Assembly (NCBI GenBank): GCA_021161495.1
Contig: JAGHAO010000010.1
Span: 1 to 10,451, forward strand
Source of the DNA: Caldisericaceae bacterium
Lineage (GTDB): Bacteria > Caldisericota > Caldisericia > Caldisericales > Caldisericaceae
Reading direction: 5' to 3'
DNA length: 10,451 bases
Shown: positions 1-5,704 of the stretch, piece by piece
Position numbering within the stretch: the first letter of the stretch is position 1
Layout of the letters: each line of letters starts with the position of its first letter
Notes under the pieces: model-generated
What the model saw: only the letters and a program-made list of their open reading frames with translations
Database searches by the model: none
Told to the model about the DNA's origin: nothing
Position numbers and translations under genes: made by a program

Positions 1-679
1 GATTGATTCTCGGATACGTGATACCGGTGAGAAGCCCGGCAGCGCCTGCAAGTGCACCGCCCACAATAAACGTAAAATCGATAACTTTCTCGATATCAAT
101 TCCCATAAGCCTTGCAGCGTCTTTATCCTGCGCGGACGCCCTCATCGCCATTCCCATCCTTGTGTGCTGAATGATATATGTAAGGACAACCATTAACACC
201 ACGGCGATCGTGACATTTACAATTTGATAGTTCGTGAGGATCGCGCTTCCTATTTTGTAGGTTTTCTGCGGGATAAGCTGACTCTGTGGGAATGCCTTAA
301 AAGAAGGGCCTATAAAAGGCAGTGCAGACGAAGTGTATTCAAGGAACATTGAAACGCCTATTGCCGTAATAAGTGCGGAAAGCCTCGGCTTATATCTTAA
401 CGGTTTATACGCAATTCTGTTGGAAAGAAATGCAACAACCGCCCCCGCAGCCATACTTATGATAAGCACAATAATGACGTTTGGATGTTCCTTTCTCGCA
501 GCTGAGAACATTACGGCAAAATAAGCGGCATACGCACCCACCATATAAAAGTCTCCGTGTGCGAAGTTAATGAGCTTGATGATACCGTAAACGAGCGTAT
601 AACCTATCGAAATAAGCGCGTATATACTGCCTATCTGAATGCCGTTAATTATCTGCTGTAAATTGAAAATTCCGTTCAT
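1..679 (-). CDS. livH: Branched-chain amino acid ABC transporter permease LivH (partial, C-terminus off the left edge)
   Basis: Inner-membrane permease of the Liv/HAAT family, which with LivM forms the channel for branched-chain amino acids or related compounds delivered by LivK. The minus strand is open from ATG at 679 to the window edge, giving 226 codons. The N-terminus reads MNGIFNLQQIINGIQIGS, followed by YALISIGYTLVYGI and the LivH hallmark KLINFAHGDFYM near residues 35-46. Hydrophobic segments alternate with basic loops such as RIAYKPLRYKPRLSALITA. Near the visible end, MRASAQDKDAARLMGI leads into GGALAGAAG, the conserved loop thought to contact the ATPase. A full LivH is about 290-300 residues, so about 65-75 are missing. 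A GGAGGG Shine-Dalgarno lies about 7 nt before the ATG. It follows livK by 57 nt with a strong stem-loop between. livM, livG and livF would be expected beyond the left edge. Confidence 0.95.
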   Translation of the reverse strand, partial: MNGIFNLQQIINGIQIGSIYALISIGYTLVYGIIKLINFAHGDFYMVGAYAAYFAVMFSAARKEHPNVIIVLIISMAAGAVVAFLSNRIAYKPLRYKPRLSALITAIGVSMFLEYTSSALPFIGPSFKAFPQSQLIPQKTYKIGSAILTNYQIVNVTIAVVLMVVLTYIIQHTRMGMAMRASAQDKDAARLMGIDIEKVIDFTFIVGGALAGAAGLLTGITYPRIN

Positions 680-701
680 ATTCTTCCCTCCTAATTAGCC
701 G

Positions 702-725
702 AAAGGGCGGCAATTGCCGCCCTTT
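702..725 (-). promoter_or_regulatory. Intercistronic stem-loop between livK and livH
   Basis: A perfect 24-nt inverted repeat sits just after the livK stop: arms AAAGGGCGGC and GCCGCCCTTT with an AATT loop. On the minus-strand transcript the sequence after it is CGGCTAATTAGG, then the livH Shine-Dalgarno, so there is no U-tract. It is better read as an mRNA-stabilising or partial attenuation element, which would give the abundant binding protein more message than the permeases, than as a full terminator. Confidence 0.75.
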
Positions 726-736
726 AAACCCATGAT

Positions 737-1915
737 TTACGGGTTAATCGTCGTTACGTATACCTGTTTGCCGTTTTCGATCTTGAGGATAACGGCACTC
801 TTAATCGGGTTTCTGTTTTCGTCGAATTTGATGTGTCCGGTTACGCCCTGGTAATCGATATTCTTCAATGCGTCTTTAATCGCTTCGCCATCCGTTGAGC
901 CGGCATTCTGAATTGCGGTAAGCATAATATTCATTCCGTCGTATCCGAGTGCTGCAAGTGCGTCGGGTGCTTCACCGTATTTATCTTCATACTTCTTAAC
1001 GAAATTCTGAACGATTTCCTCTTTGCTCTCTTTGGAGAAGTGGTTTGTGAAGTAGCAGTTGTTCACTGCGTCTCCGCCGATCTTGACGAGGTCGGGAGAA
1101 TCCCAACCGTCTCCTCCGACAATAGGTCCGTTAAATCCGAGAGAACGCGCCTGCTTTGCGATAAGGCCGTCATCGTTGTAATAGTTGGGAGAATAAATCG
1201 CATCGGGTTTGCCGTCAAGAATTTTAGTAAGCTGAGTGTTGAAATCCGTTGTTCCGTCCGGATAACCTTCGTATGCAATAATCTGGCCGCCGAGACTTTC
1301 GAATTTCTTTTTAAAGGATTCTGCAAGGCCGGCATTGTAATCCTGTCCGATATCGTAAATAACTCCGACTTTTCTTGCTTTGAGGTTGTTGTAAAGGAAC
1401 TTCGCTGCAACGGTTCCCTGGAACGGGTCGATGAAGCAAGCCCTAAAGATGTAATCTCCCTGCTCCGTAACTTTAACATTTGTAGATGTGGGAGTAATCA
1501 TAGGAACCTTGTTTCTCTGCGCAATAGGTGCACCTGCAAGAGAACAGGAACTCGTAACGGAACCTACAATTGCAACCACATGGTTCTCGTTGATAAGTTT
1601 CGAAAATGCGTTTGCAGCTTCCGTAGGATCTGCCTTGTCGTCTTCAAAGATTAATTTTACCGTTCTTCCCAAAACTCCGCCTTTTGCGTTCCATTCTTCA
1701 AGTGCCATTTCATAGCCCTGTTTTGTGGACTTGCCAAATGTTGCGGCAGGCCCGGTAACAGGCGCTACTCCTCCGATCAATATGGGTTTTTTCTCTTGAG
1801 TAGCATTATTATTGCTGCTCTGCTTGTTCCCCCCGCATCCGGTAAGCACTGTTCCGAACAGTGCCACTACAAGAAGCAGAGAAACTACCAACAATAAAGT
1901 TTTCTTCTTCCTCAT
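737..1915 (-). CDS. livK: Branched-chain amino acid ABC transporter substrate-binding lipoprotein LivK
   Basis: Extracytoplasmic ligand-binding protein (Peripla_BP_6, LivK/HAAT type) feeding the LivH permease. I start it at ATG 1915 (392 residues). AAGGAGG at 1924-1930 is well placed, and the lipoprotein signal begins immediately: basic MRKKK, a long hydrophobic stretch, then the lipobox LTGC with Cys27 as the lipidation site. A Ser/Asn/Lys linker follows (about 30-43). The mature domain opens with ILIGGVAPVTGPAATFG, then QGYEMALEEWNAKGGVLG and KLIFEDDKADPTEAANAF. IVGSVTSSCSLAGAPIAQ and VPMITPTSTN form the usual first half of the ligand pocket, and ALGYDGMNIMLTAIQNAG is typical of the C-terminal lobe. 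A further upstream in-frame ATG at 1963 lies inside the promoter and cannot be used. The ligand (Leu/Ile/Val, another amino acid or an amide) cannot be read from sequence. Transcribed from the promoter at 1949-1976. Confidence 0.96.
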   Translation of the reverse strand: MRKKKTLLLVVSLLLVVALFGTVLTGCGGNKQSSNNNATQEKKPILIGGVAPVTGPAATFGKSTKQGYEMALEEWNAKGGVLGRTVKLIFEDDKADPTEAANAFSKLINENHVVAIVGSVTSSCSLAGAPIAQRNKVPMITPTSTNVKVTEQGDYIFRACFIDPFQGTVAAKFLYNNLKARKVGVIYDIGQDYNAGLAESFKKKFESLGGQIIAYEGYPDGTTDFNTQLTKILDGKPDAIYSPNYYNDDGLIAKQARSLGFNGPIVGGDGWDSPDLVKIGGDAVNNCYFTNHFSKESKEEIVQNFVKKYEDKYGEAPDALAALGYDGMNIMLTAIQNAGSTDGEAIKDALKNIDYQGVTGHIKFDENRNPIKSAVILKIENGKQVYVTTINP

Positions 1916-1948
1916 ATTTCTTGCCTCCTTTGTAAATAAATTTTTGTG

Positions 1949-1976
1949 AGTATAGCAAAACAAAATAAAAAGTCAA
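1949..1976 (-). promoter_or_regulatory. Sigma70-type promoter of livKH
   Basis: On the minus strand TTGACT (-35, 1971-1976) is followed after 16 nt by TATACT (-10, 1949-1954). A TGn extended -10 element (TGC) directly precedes the -10. Each hexamer differs from consensus at one base. The start site is predicted near 1942, giving a 5' UTR of about 27 nt that carries the livK Shine-Dalgarno at 1924-1930. Confidence 0.8.
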
Positions 1977-2046
1977 GTGCAATTACATTCAAAATTTTAC
2001 ATACATATCCAAATTCCTTTGAGTGTGCGTCCCCCAATCATGTTAT

Positions 2047-2068
2047 GAAACAAGAATTGTTTCTTTTT
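2047..2068. repeat. Short inverted repeat in the livK/DUF457 divergent spacer
   Basis: GAAACA (2047-2052) and TGTTTC (2058-2063) form a 6-bp stem with a 5-nt loop, followed on the plus strand by five T. It is A/T-rich and weak. It could be an operator for one of the divergent genes, a poor terminator, or chance. No family assignment is possible. Confidence 0.3.
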
Positions 2069-2115
2069 GGAAAAATTCTATCAACTTCCCTGAATATTTC
2101 AATAATCCATCCAAA

Positions 2116-2121
2116 TATGAT
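2116..2121 (+). promoter_or_regulatory. Possible -10 box of the DUF457-family gene
   Basis: TATGAT lies immediately before the start region of the membrane hydrolase gene. No good -35 is seen at 16-18 nt upstream. If used, transcription would begin near 2128, after the ATG at 2125 and about 6 nt before the in-frame ATG at 2134, implying a near-leaderless message. The box is close to chance level in such A/T-rich DNA. Confidence 0.3.
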
Positions 2122-2124
2122 AAA

Positions 2125-2601
2125 ATGAGCGATATGAGAGAATATACACATCTTGCATCCGGAATTATGCTGGGACTATTTGTTTACAGACAACCATATG
2201 CAATTGCTCTTACCGCGTTGGGGGCGGTGATGCCCGATATAGACAGCCCATTTTCGGGAATAAGCAAAATCTCGAACAACAAAAAAAGTGTAAATAAGTT
2301 GATAAAACACAGGGGTATTATGCACACACTTACCGCGGCGGCGATGATATACGCAGCATACTTTGCAATTTTCAAAAACAATGCAATACTTCCGTTCATA
2401 TGGGGATACTGCCTTCACATATTCCTCGATGCATTCACCCCGATGGGCGTGAGGCCGTTTGTCCCTGTTTCGAAAGTAAAAATCAGGCTCGGTGGCGGAG
2501 CGGTGAAAACGGGAAGCATTTCCGACAAGGCACTTGGGTTTGTCTTTTTTGCCGTCTCGTTGATCATTATTTATATCCGGCTAACCAATAAGGTTCAATA
2601 G
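2125..2601 (+). CDS. YdjM/DUF457-family membrane-bound metal-dependent hydrolase
   Basis: Small integral membrane protein (158 residues from ATG 2125) of the YdjM/DUF457 family, annotated as metal-dependent hydrolases; the substrate is unknown. The family's polar residues are all present: His9 in YTHLASG, Asp38 and Asp40 in AVMPDIDSPFSG, the His62-Arg63...His67 motif in KHRGIMHTLTAA, and His98...Asp102 with Thr105-Pro in LHIFLDAFTPMGVRPFVP. Hydrophobic segments lie near residues 11-36, 68-82, 87-104 and 135-151. There is no Shine-Dalgarno before either ATG 2125 or ATG 2134. The second start keeps every motif and fits the possible -10 box at 2116-2121, so it is an alternative start. The frame is open upstream to 2023, but that stretch is unlike coding sequence. 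The gene stands alone, divergent from livK and convergent with the thr operon across 885 bp. Confidence 0.85.
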   Translation: MSDMREYTHLASGIMLGLFVYRQPYAIALTALGAVMPDIDSPFSGISKISNNKKSVNKLIKHRGIMHTLTAAAMIYAAYFAIFKNNAILPFIWGYCLHIFLDAFTPMGVRPFVPVSKVKIRLGGGAVKTGSISDKALGFVFFAVSLIIIYIRLTNKVQ

Positions 2602-2806
2602 AATAAAAAGTTTCTTATTTATTTCTCGTTTGTTTTTTATCGTTATCGAGATTCGGTTGAGTTAGCTCCATTGGAATTTACCCGCTTATGGCAACCTGAA
2701 TGGGGAAAATAAATCTATTGTTCATCGGATCCCAAAATTCTCCTTCTATATAACTATGTCATTCCTTTTCTCTAATTGTTTTATCAAGCAATATATGGAT
2801 TGTAAA
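2602..2806. other. A/T-rich spacer with no recognised gene
   Basis: Between the DUF457-family stop and the repeat cluster I see no supported gene or RNA. T-rich runs follow the stop (near 2631-2638), but no G/C-rich hairpin precedes them, so no terminator is called. A 36-codon in-frame extension past the TAG ends at 2712 and is treated as chance. Confidence 0.5.
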
Positions 2807-3182
2807 GACATTTCAGGGCGGCGAAAAAACGAGACCTTGAGTTAATGCACCTCAGGGCGACAGAGGCGGGGAGACACCTCAGGGTGACGGAAAGGCGGTC
2901 ATTCCGATGGATTGTAGTGACAGAAGAATCTCGTATTTCACCTGAGACCCACTTGGCGTAATGCGTGCCAAGGAAAAAAGCGCAAAAAACGCTCAAGGGT
3001 GACAAAAAAGTAGTCATTCTGGAGGAACGAACGAAGTGAGCGACGAAGAATCTCGCATTTCGTCTTTTTGTCTTTCAATAGGAGTTTCGAGGGAAATGTG
3101 TTCCCTCGATTTAAGACCCTGAATAGAGGCATTTCAGGGTGACAGGACGGGGGACATTTCGGGCGACGAAAAGGTAGCCATT
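2807..3182. repeat. Cluster of degenerate REP/MITE-like intergenic repeats
   Basis: About six copies of a 22-26 nt unit of the form CAYYTCAGGGYGACRG occur near 2807-2824, 2847-2870, 2873-2898, 2991-3012, 3129-3151 and 3153-3182. Two copies continue into a longer block starting TCATTCYG and ending GAAGAATCTCGYATTTC (2899-2940 and 3013-3061). This makes two direct repeats of roughly 70 bp, the first with a deletion of about 7 nt in its middle. Hairpins are embedded: CTTGGC/GCCAAG at 2952-2972, TCGAGGGAA/TTCCCTCGA at 3087-3109, ACCCTGA/TCAGGGT at 3116-3140, and GACAAAAA (3001-3008) against TTTTTGTC (3065-3072) enclosing the second long copy. Similar TCATTCTG...GAAGAATCTC repeats are, from memory, scattered between genes in several bacterial phyla. 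Open frames across it are spurious. Confidence 0.8.
3087..3109. repeat. Perfect 9-bp hairpin in the repeat region
   Basis: TCGAGGGAA (3087-3095) and TTCCCTCGA (3101-3109) are exact inverted repeats around a 5-nt loop, ATGTG. Neither side has a T-tract of terminator type. It lies between the second long repeat block and the ACCCTGA/TCAGGGT hairpin, so it is probably part of the repeat element. Confidence 0.7.
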
Positions 3183-3262
3183 ATTTCTTATCCTGTTTAT
3201 TATAGTTATAATTACAACCATTTTTAAGAAATGATTCAAAAGCAGAACAAAGATTAGTATAG

Positions 3263-3496
3263 GAATTTTTAGATTATATAGATATAAAGGACGGGAATTT
3301 TAGGTTAGGAAGTTATGCGTTGAATTCGAATTTAATAACAGGAAAAGCCATCCGGACAGCGGTGAGTTTTTATTACGACAAAACGGAAAAATCCGGATAC
3401 GGCACGGATTATAAATCCGTTACGATGGACCTCAAAAAGCGAAATCTTCTGCTTCCTCGTTTGTGCAAGCCCGGATTTGTTCCAACTTATCCGTGA
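3263..3496 (+). pseudogene. Possible remnant of an unidentified gene (77 open codons, no good start)
   Basis: The plus strand is open for 77 codons from just after a TAG at 3260-3262 to TGA at 3494-3496. The translation is protein-like rather than low-complexity: DYIDIKDGNFRLGSYALNS, then a stretch including AVSFYYDKTEKSGYGTDYKS, ending KPGFVPTYP. Codon use from about 3340 resembles the flanking genes. No ATG is suitable; the only one is codon 55. TTG at 3320 with AGGA upstream could start a 58-residue peptide. Upstream DNA is A/T-rich with stops in all frames, as if a 5' part was lost or frameshifted. It overlaps the 3' end of alaX by 10 nt in the opposite orientation. I do not recognise the family. 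It could also be a chance open frame. Confidence 0.35.
3387..3410 (-). terminator. Weak candidate terminator of the thr operon
   Basis: On the minus strand, downstream of alaX, AATCCG and CGGATT form a 6-bp stem around a 9-nt loop and lead into a run of T (five A on the plus strand at 3387-3391). The stem is short and the same AATCCG segment can also pair with an upstream ACGGATT (arms 3404-3410 and 3414-3420). It is the best terminator-like structure after the operon. Confidence 0.3.
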
Positions 3497-4641
3497 TTTT
3501 TCAATTTTGCGCGCGCAAATTCGAGGGCGTTTTCAAAGTTTTCCTTTGAGCCGAATTCAGCATAAAGAAATGCGTTTTTAACAATTCCTTTCCCTTTGAA
3601 CTTATCGAAAAGTTCGGGAAAATTTTCTTTCAAATCGAGCGCGCAATTTTTTCCTCGGGCTATTCCTACCGATTTCCCTTTTTTGGAAAAAATAAGGAAC
3701 GGCTTTCCGCTCTCTTCACGCGAAAGCATTGCAAGGAGCGTCATAAAGTCGCCTTTCTCAAAATCAATTTCTCTTTCCGAAATTACCCCTTTTTCTGCGG
3801 AAAGTTCGGAAACGATATCTTTAAGTGCGTTTAATTTCAAGTTCTTGTTCTCCTTTTTAAGGGACTTTATTTCGGAAAGCATCTTGTTTATCTTCTCCGG
3901 AAGTTCGGAAACGCCGCAGGTGAGGGTTTCCGAAACGGCATTTGCAATGTTTGAAAGTTCTCTGATGTAAGAAAGCGTTCTTTTTTCGGCGGTGAAATAC
4001 AAACGGAGATACTGCTTTTTCACTTTTTCCTTTTTCACAATTTTTATAAGGCCTACTTCACCTGTGAAATCAACGTGCGTTCCTCCGCACATCGAAATAT
4101 CGACGCCCGGAATTTCCACGATGCGGATTTTGCCCGAAACTTCGTGTTTGCTCCTCAGGTTCATTTTCTCCGTTTCTTCTTTATTTGCGTAGTATTTTTT
4201 CACGGGTAAATTTGCAAAAACGATTTCGTTTGCAATGCCTTCCGCTTTTTCGAGAGTTTCGGCGGAAACGCTTACCGGCGCAACATCGATCGTGCAGGTG
4301 CTTTCGCTCATATGGAACGCCTCCGTTTTAATACCGAATCTGTCTTCAAGGACGGCGGACAAAATGTGCTGCGCCGTGTGGAGTGCGGAAATCGTGTGCC
4401 TTCTGTTTCCGTCGATTCTGCAGAGGATCTCTTCCCTTTCCGGGAATTTGTCCGTGTAAAGAAGTGTTTTTCCGTTATTTTCTTCGGAGAAAAGGACTTT
4501 TGCCTCTCCTATAAAACCTCTGTCGCCTATCTGCCCGCCCTTTCCGTCAGGGTAAAATTTACCGGGTTCGAGCACCACGAACTTCCCTTTCTCATTTTTG
4601 CCTTTTTCGATTATCTTTGCTTTGAATTCGATATGTTTCAT
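3487..4641 (-). CDS. alaX: Alanyl-tRNA editing protein AlaX, long form with degenerate DHHA1 tail
   Basis: Cytoplasmic trans-editing hydrolase related to the AlaRS editing domain; family members deacylate Ser- or Gly-tRNA(Ala). It has 384 residues. The N-terminal AlaRS-like region has FYPDGKGGQIGDRG (29-42), matching the AlaRS glycine-rich motif. The zinc-site halves are HTAQH (His88, His92) and CGGTH (Cys185, His189), so the active site looks intact. A coiled coil (about 245-280, rich in Lys, Glu and Leu) leads to a C-terminal region (about 295-384) in the place of DHHA1. Its expected glycine-rich segment is replaced by FKGKGIVKNAFLYAEFG, so it appears degenerate. No aminoacylation domain is present. 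GGAGGT at 4647-4652 gives a strong start, one base after the HAD gene's stop. As the last gene of the thr operon, its role in threonine supply or tRNA quality control is inferred only. Confidence 0.93.
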   Translation of the reverse strand: MKHIEFKAKIIEKGKNEKGKFVVLEPGKFYPDGKGGQIGDRGFIGEAKVLFSEENNGKTLLYTDKFPEREEILCRIDGNRRHTISALHTAQHILSAVLEDRFGIKTEAFHMSESTCTIDVAPVSVSAETLEKAEGIANEIVFANLPVKKYYANKEETEKMNLRSKHEVSGKIRIVEIPGVDISMCGGTHVDFTGEVGLIKIVKKEKVKKQYLRLYFTAEKRTLSYIRELSNIANAVSETLTCGVSELPEKINKMLSEIKSLKKENKNLKLNALKDIVSELSAEKGVISEREIDFEKGDFMTLLAMLSREESGKPFLIFSKKGKSVGIARGKNCALDLKENFPELFDKFKGKGIVKNAFLYAEFGSKENFENALEFARAKLKNHG

Positions 4642-4642
4642 T

Positions 4643-5704
4643 TCACACCTCCGAATAAATCTTCATCGTTTTCTCGTAAACGGGCGGAAGGCCGCTTCCT
4701 TCTTCCGGCATCGTGGAGAGTGCGGGTTTGTCGGACACTCCGAACACAACGACACCTCTTTTTTTTAGCATCAGCGCAAGGCGGTAAACTTCCCCTGTGA
4801 TTGTGATTTCTTCGGAAAGAAGTTTTGCAATAGGCGTTTCGTCGGGTAGAAAATCCGCCCTTGCGATTGTCTTCAAAAATTCCTTTTTTCTGAATTCGGG
4901 AAATGCAGTGGGGTTTTTCTCTTCGATATTTTTGAGGACGGTTTCCGCATATTTTTTCAAAACCGAATTCCGCACGGAAACTTTTTCAATAAGTTCTTTT
5001 GCGTTTTCAAATTTTCCGCCCGAAAGTTCCGTTTCGGAAACGGCACCATCGTAAATAAAAAACGCAAGTAAAGAAACGATATCCTGATTGTCCTCCGTTA
5101 TGTAAAAAAATTCTTTCCTGTTTGCGATTTGATACGCCTTTGAAAACTTCTCTTCGTTAATTTCCCCGAAAATTTCTTCCGCAAGTTCCCTGATTGCGTC
5201 GATGCGTGCTTTGTCGATTGCCCTGTCGTTTCTTCCGCGTGCACCGATTGCCGTTTTGTCGATATCGATTATGAGGACGGTGCGCTCGTCCGCACGGAAG
5301 ACTTTTTCTTCACAAATAGAAAAAGCCCTTTCCAAATTTGCCCATCTGCCGTTTAAAAGGAAATTCTTCCTGAATTCGATTGTGTCTGTTTCCCCTTCGC
5401 GCGTGATTATGCCGAACGTTTCAATATCGGGAAATTCCGAAAAATTTTCTATCACAGAGGCGTCGCTCATCAAGGTGTCTCCGATGTAAAAAACTTTGTT
5501 AAAATTTCCCGCTTTCGAAAAAATGTAATAAAGTGCCTTTGCGTATTCTTTGTCTTTTTTTCTGGGAAGTTTCGTGAGGGAAAGCGCAGTTTTTATTTCG
5601 GGAAACTGCGGGAGGGAATTACCAACCGGGTTCAATTCTCTGAACACAAGGCGGTTTCCGAAAATGTCGGAGAGTTTACCCCTTTTATACTTCAAGTTTG
5701 CCAT
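4643..5704 (-). CDS. HAD-superfamily-like protein with apparently permuted motifs, unknown function
   Basis: I do not recognise an exact family (353 residues). HAD motifs are visible but in an unusual order. KLPRKKDKEYAKALYYIF (45-62) then KVFYIGDTLMSD (70-81) resemble motifs III and IV, with Lys45 and Gly75-Asp76...Asp81. VLIIDIDKTAIGARGRND (143-160) is motif I, with Asp147 as nucleophile and Asp149 as acid/base. An alpha-rich stretch of about 150 residues resembles a C1 cap. LMLKKRGVVVFGVSDKP (311-327) is motif II with Ser324, and the protein ends 26 residues later. Every catalytic element is present, but as III-IV-I-cap-II instead of I-cap-II-III-IV. The start ATG lies inside asd (20-nt overlap) without a strong Shine-Dalgarno, implying translational coupling. 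Position in a thr operon without thrB suggests phosphate chemistry on homoserine, serine or threonine compounds, by analogy with ThrH; a plain phosphatase is the alternative. Confidence 0.7.
   Translation of the reverse strand: MANLKYKRGKLSDIFGNRLVFRELNPVGNSLPQFPEIKTALSLTKLPRKKDKEYAKALYYIFSKAGNFNKVFYIGDTLMSDASVIENFSEFPDIETFGIITREGETDTIEFRKNFLLNGRWANLERAFSICEEKVFRADERTVLIIDIDKTAIGARGRNDRAIDKARIDAIRELAEEIFGEINEEKFSKAYQIANRKEFFYITEDNQDIVSLLAFFIYDGAVSETELSGGKFENAKELIEKVSVRNSVLKKYAETVLKNIEEKNPTAFPEFRKKEFLKTIARADFLPDETPIAKLLSEEITITGEVYRLALMLKKRGVVVFGVSDKPALSTMPEEGSGLPPVYEKTMKIYSEV

Noticed and set aside
1916..1963. Sixteen-residue N-terminal extension of LivK from an upstream ATG
   Set aside because: It overlaps the -10 box and the presumed transcript start, lacks a Shine-Dalgarno, and would precede a normal lipoprotein signal that has a perfect ribosome site of its own.
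2023..2124. Upstream in-frame extension of the DUF457-family gene
   Set aside because: The extra residues match nothing in the family, the DNA is A/T-rich spacer, and the conserved domain starts right after the later ATG.
2602..2712. In-frame open stretch after the TAG of the DUF457-family gene, suggesting readthrough (36 codons)
   Set aside because: The protein is complete for its family at the TAG, nothing marks recoding, and 36 codons is within chance.
2784..3132. Two minus-strand open frames of 77 and 64 codons across the repeat cluster
   Set aside because: They lie wholly over degenerate repeats, overlap each other, lack Shine-Dalgarno sites and give the arginine/serine-rich peptides typical of translated intergenic repeats.
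2807..3182. CRISPR array
   Set aside because: Repeats vary in length and sequence, spacing is irregular, some copies are adjacent, and no cas gene is present.
3981..4041. Possible fusion or frameshift between the AlaX editing and C-terminal regions
   Set aside because: The reading frame is continuous and the coiled-coil linker is the expected architecture of long AlaX proteins.
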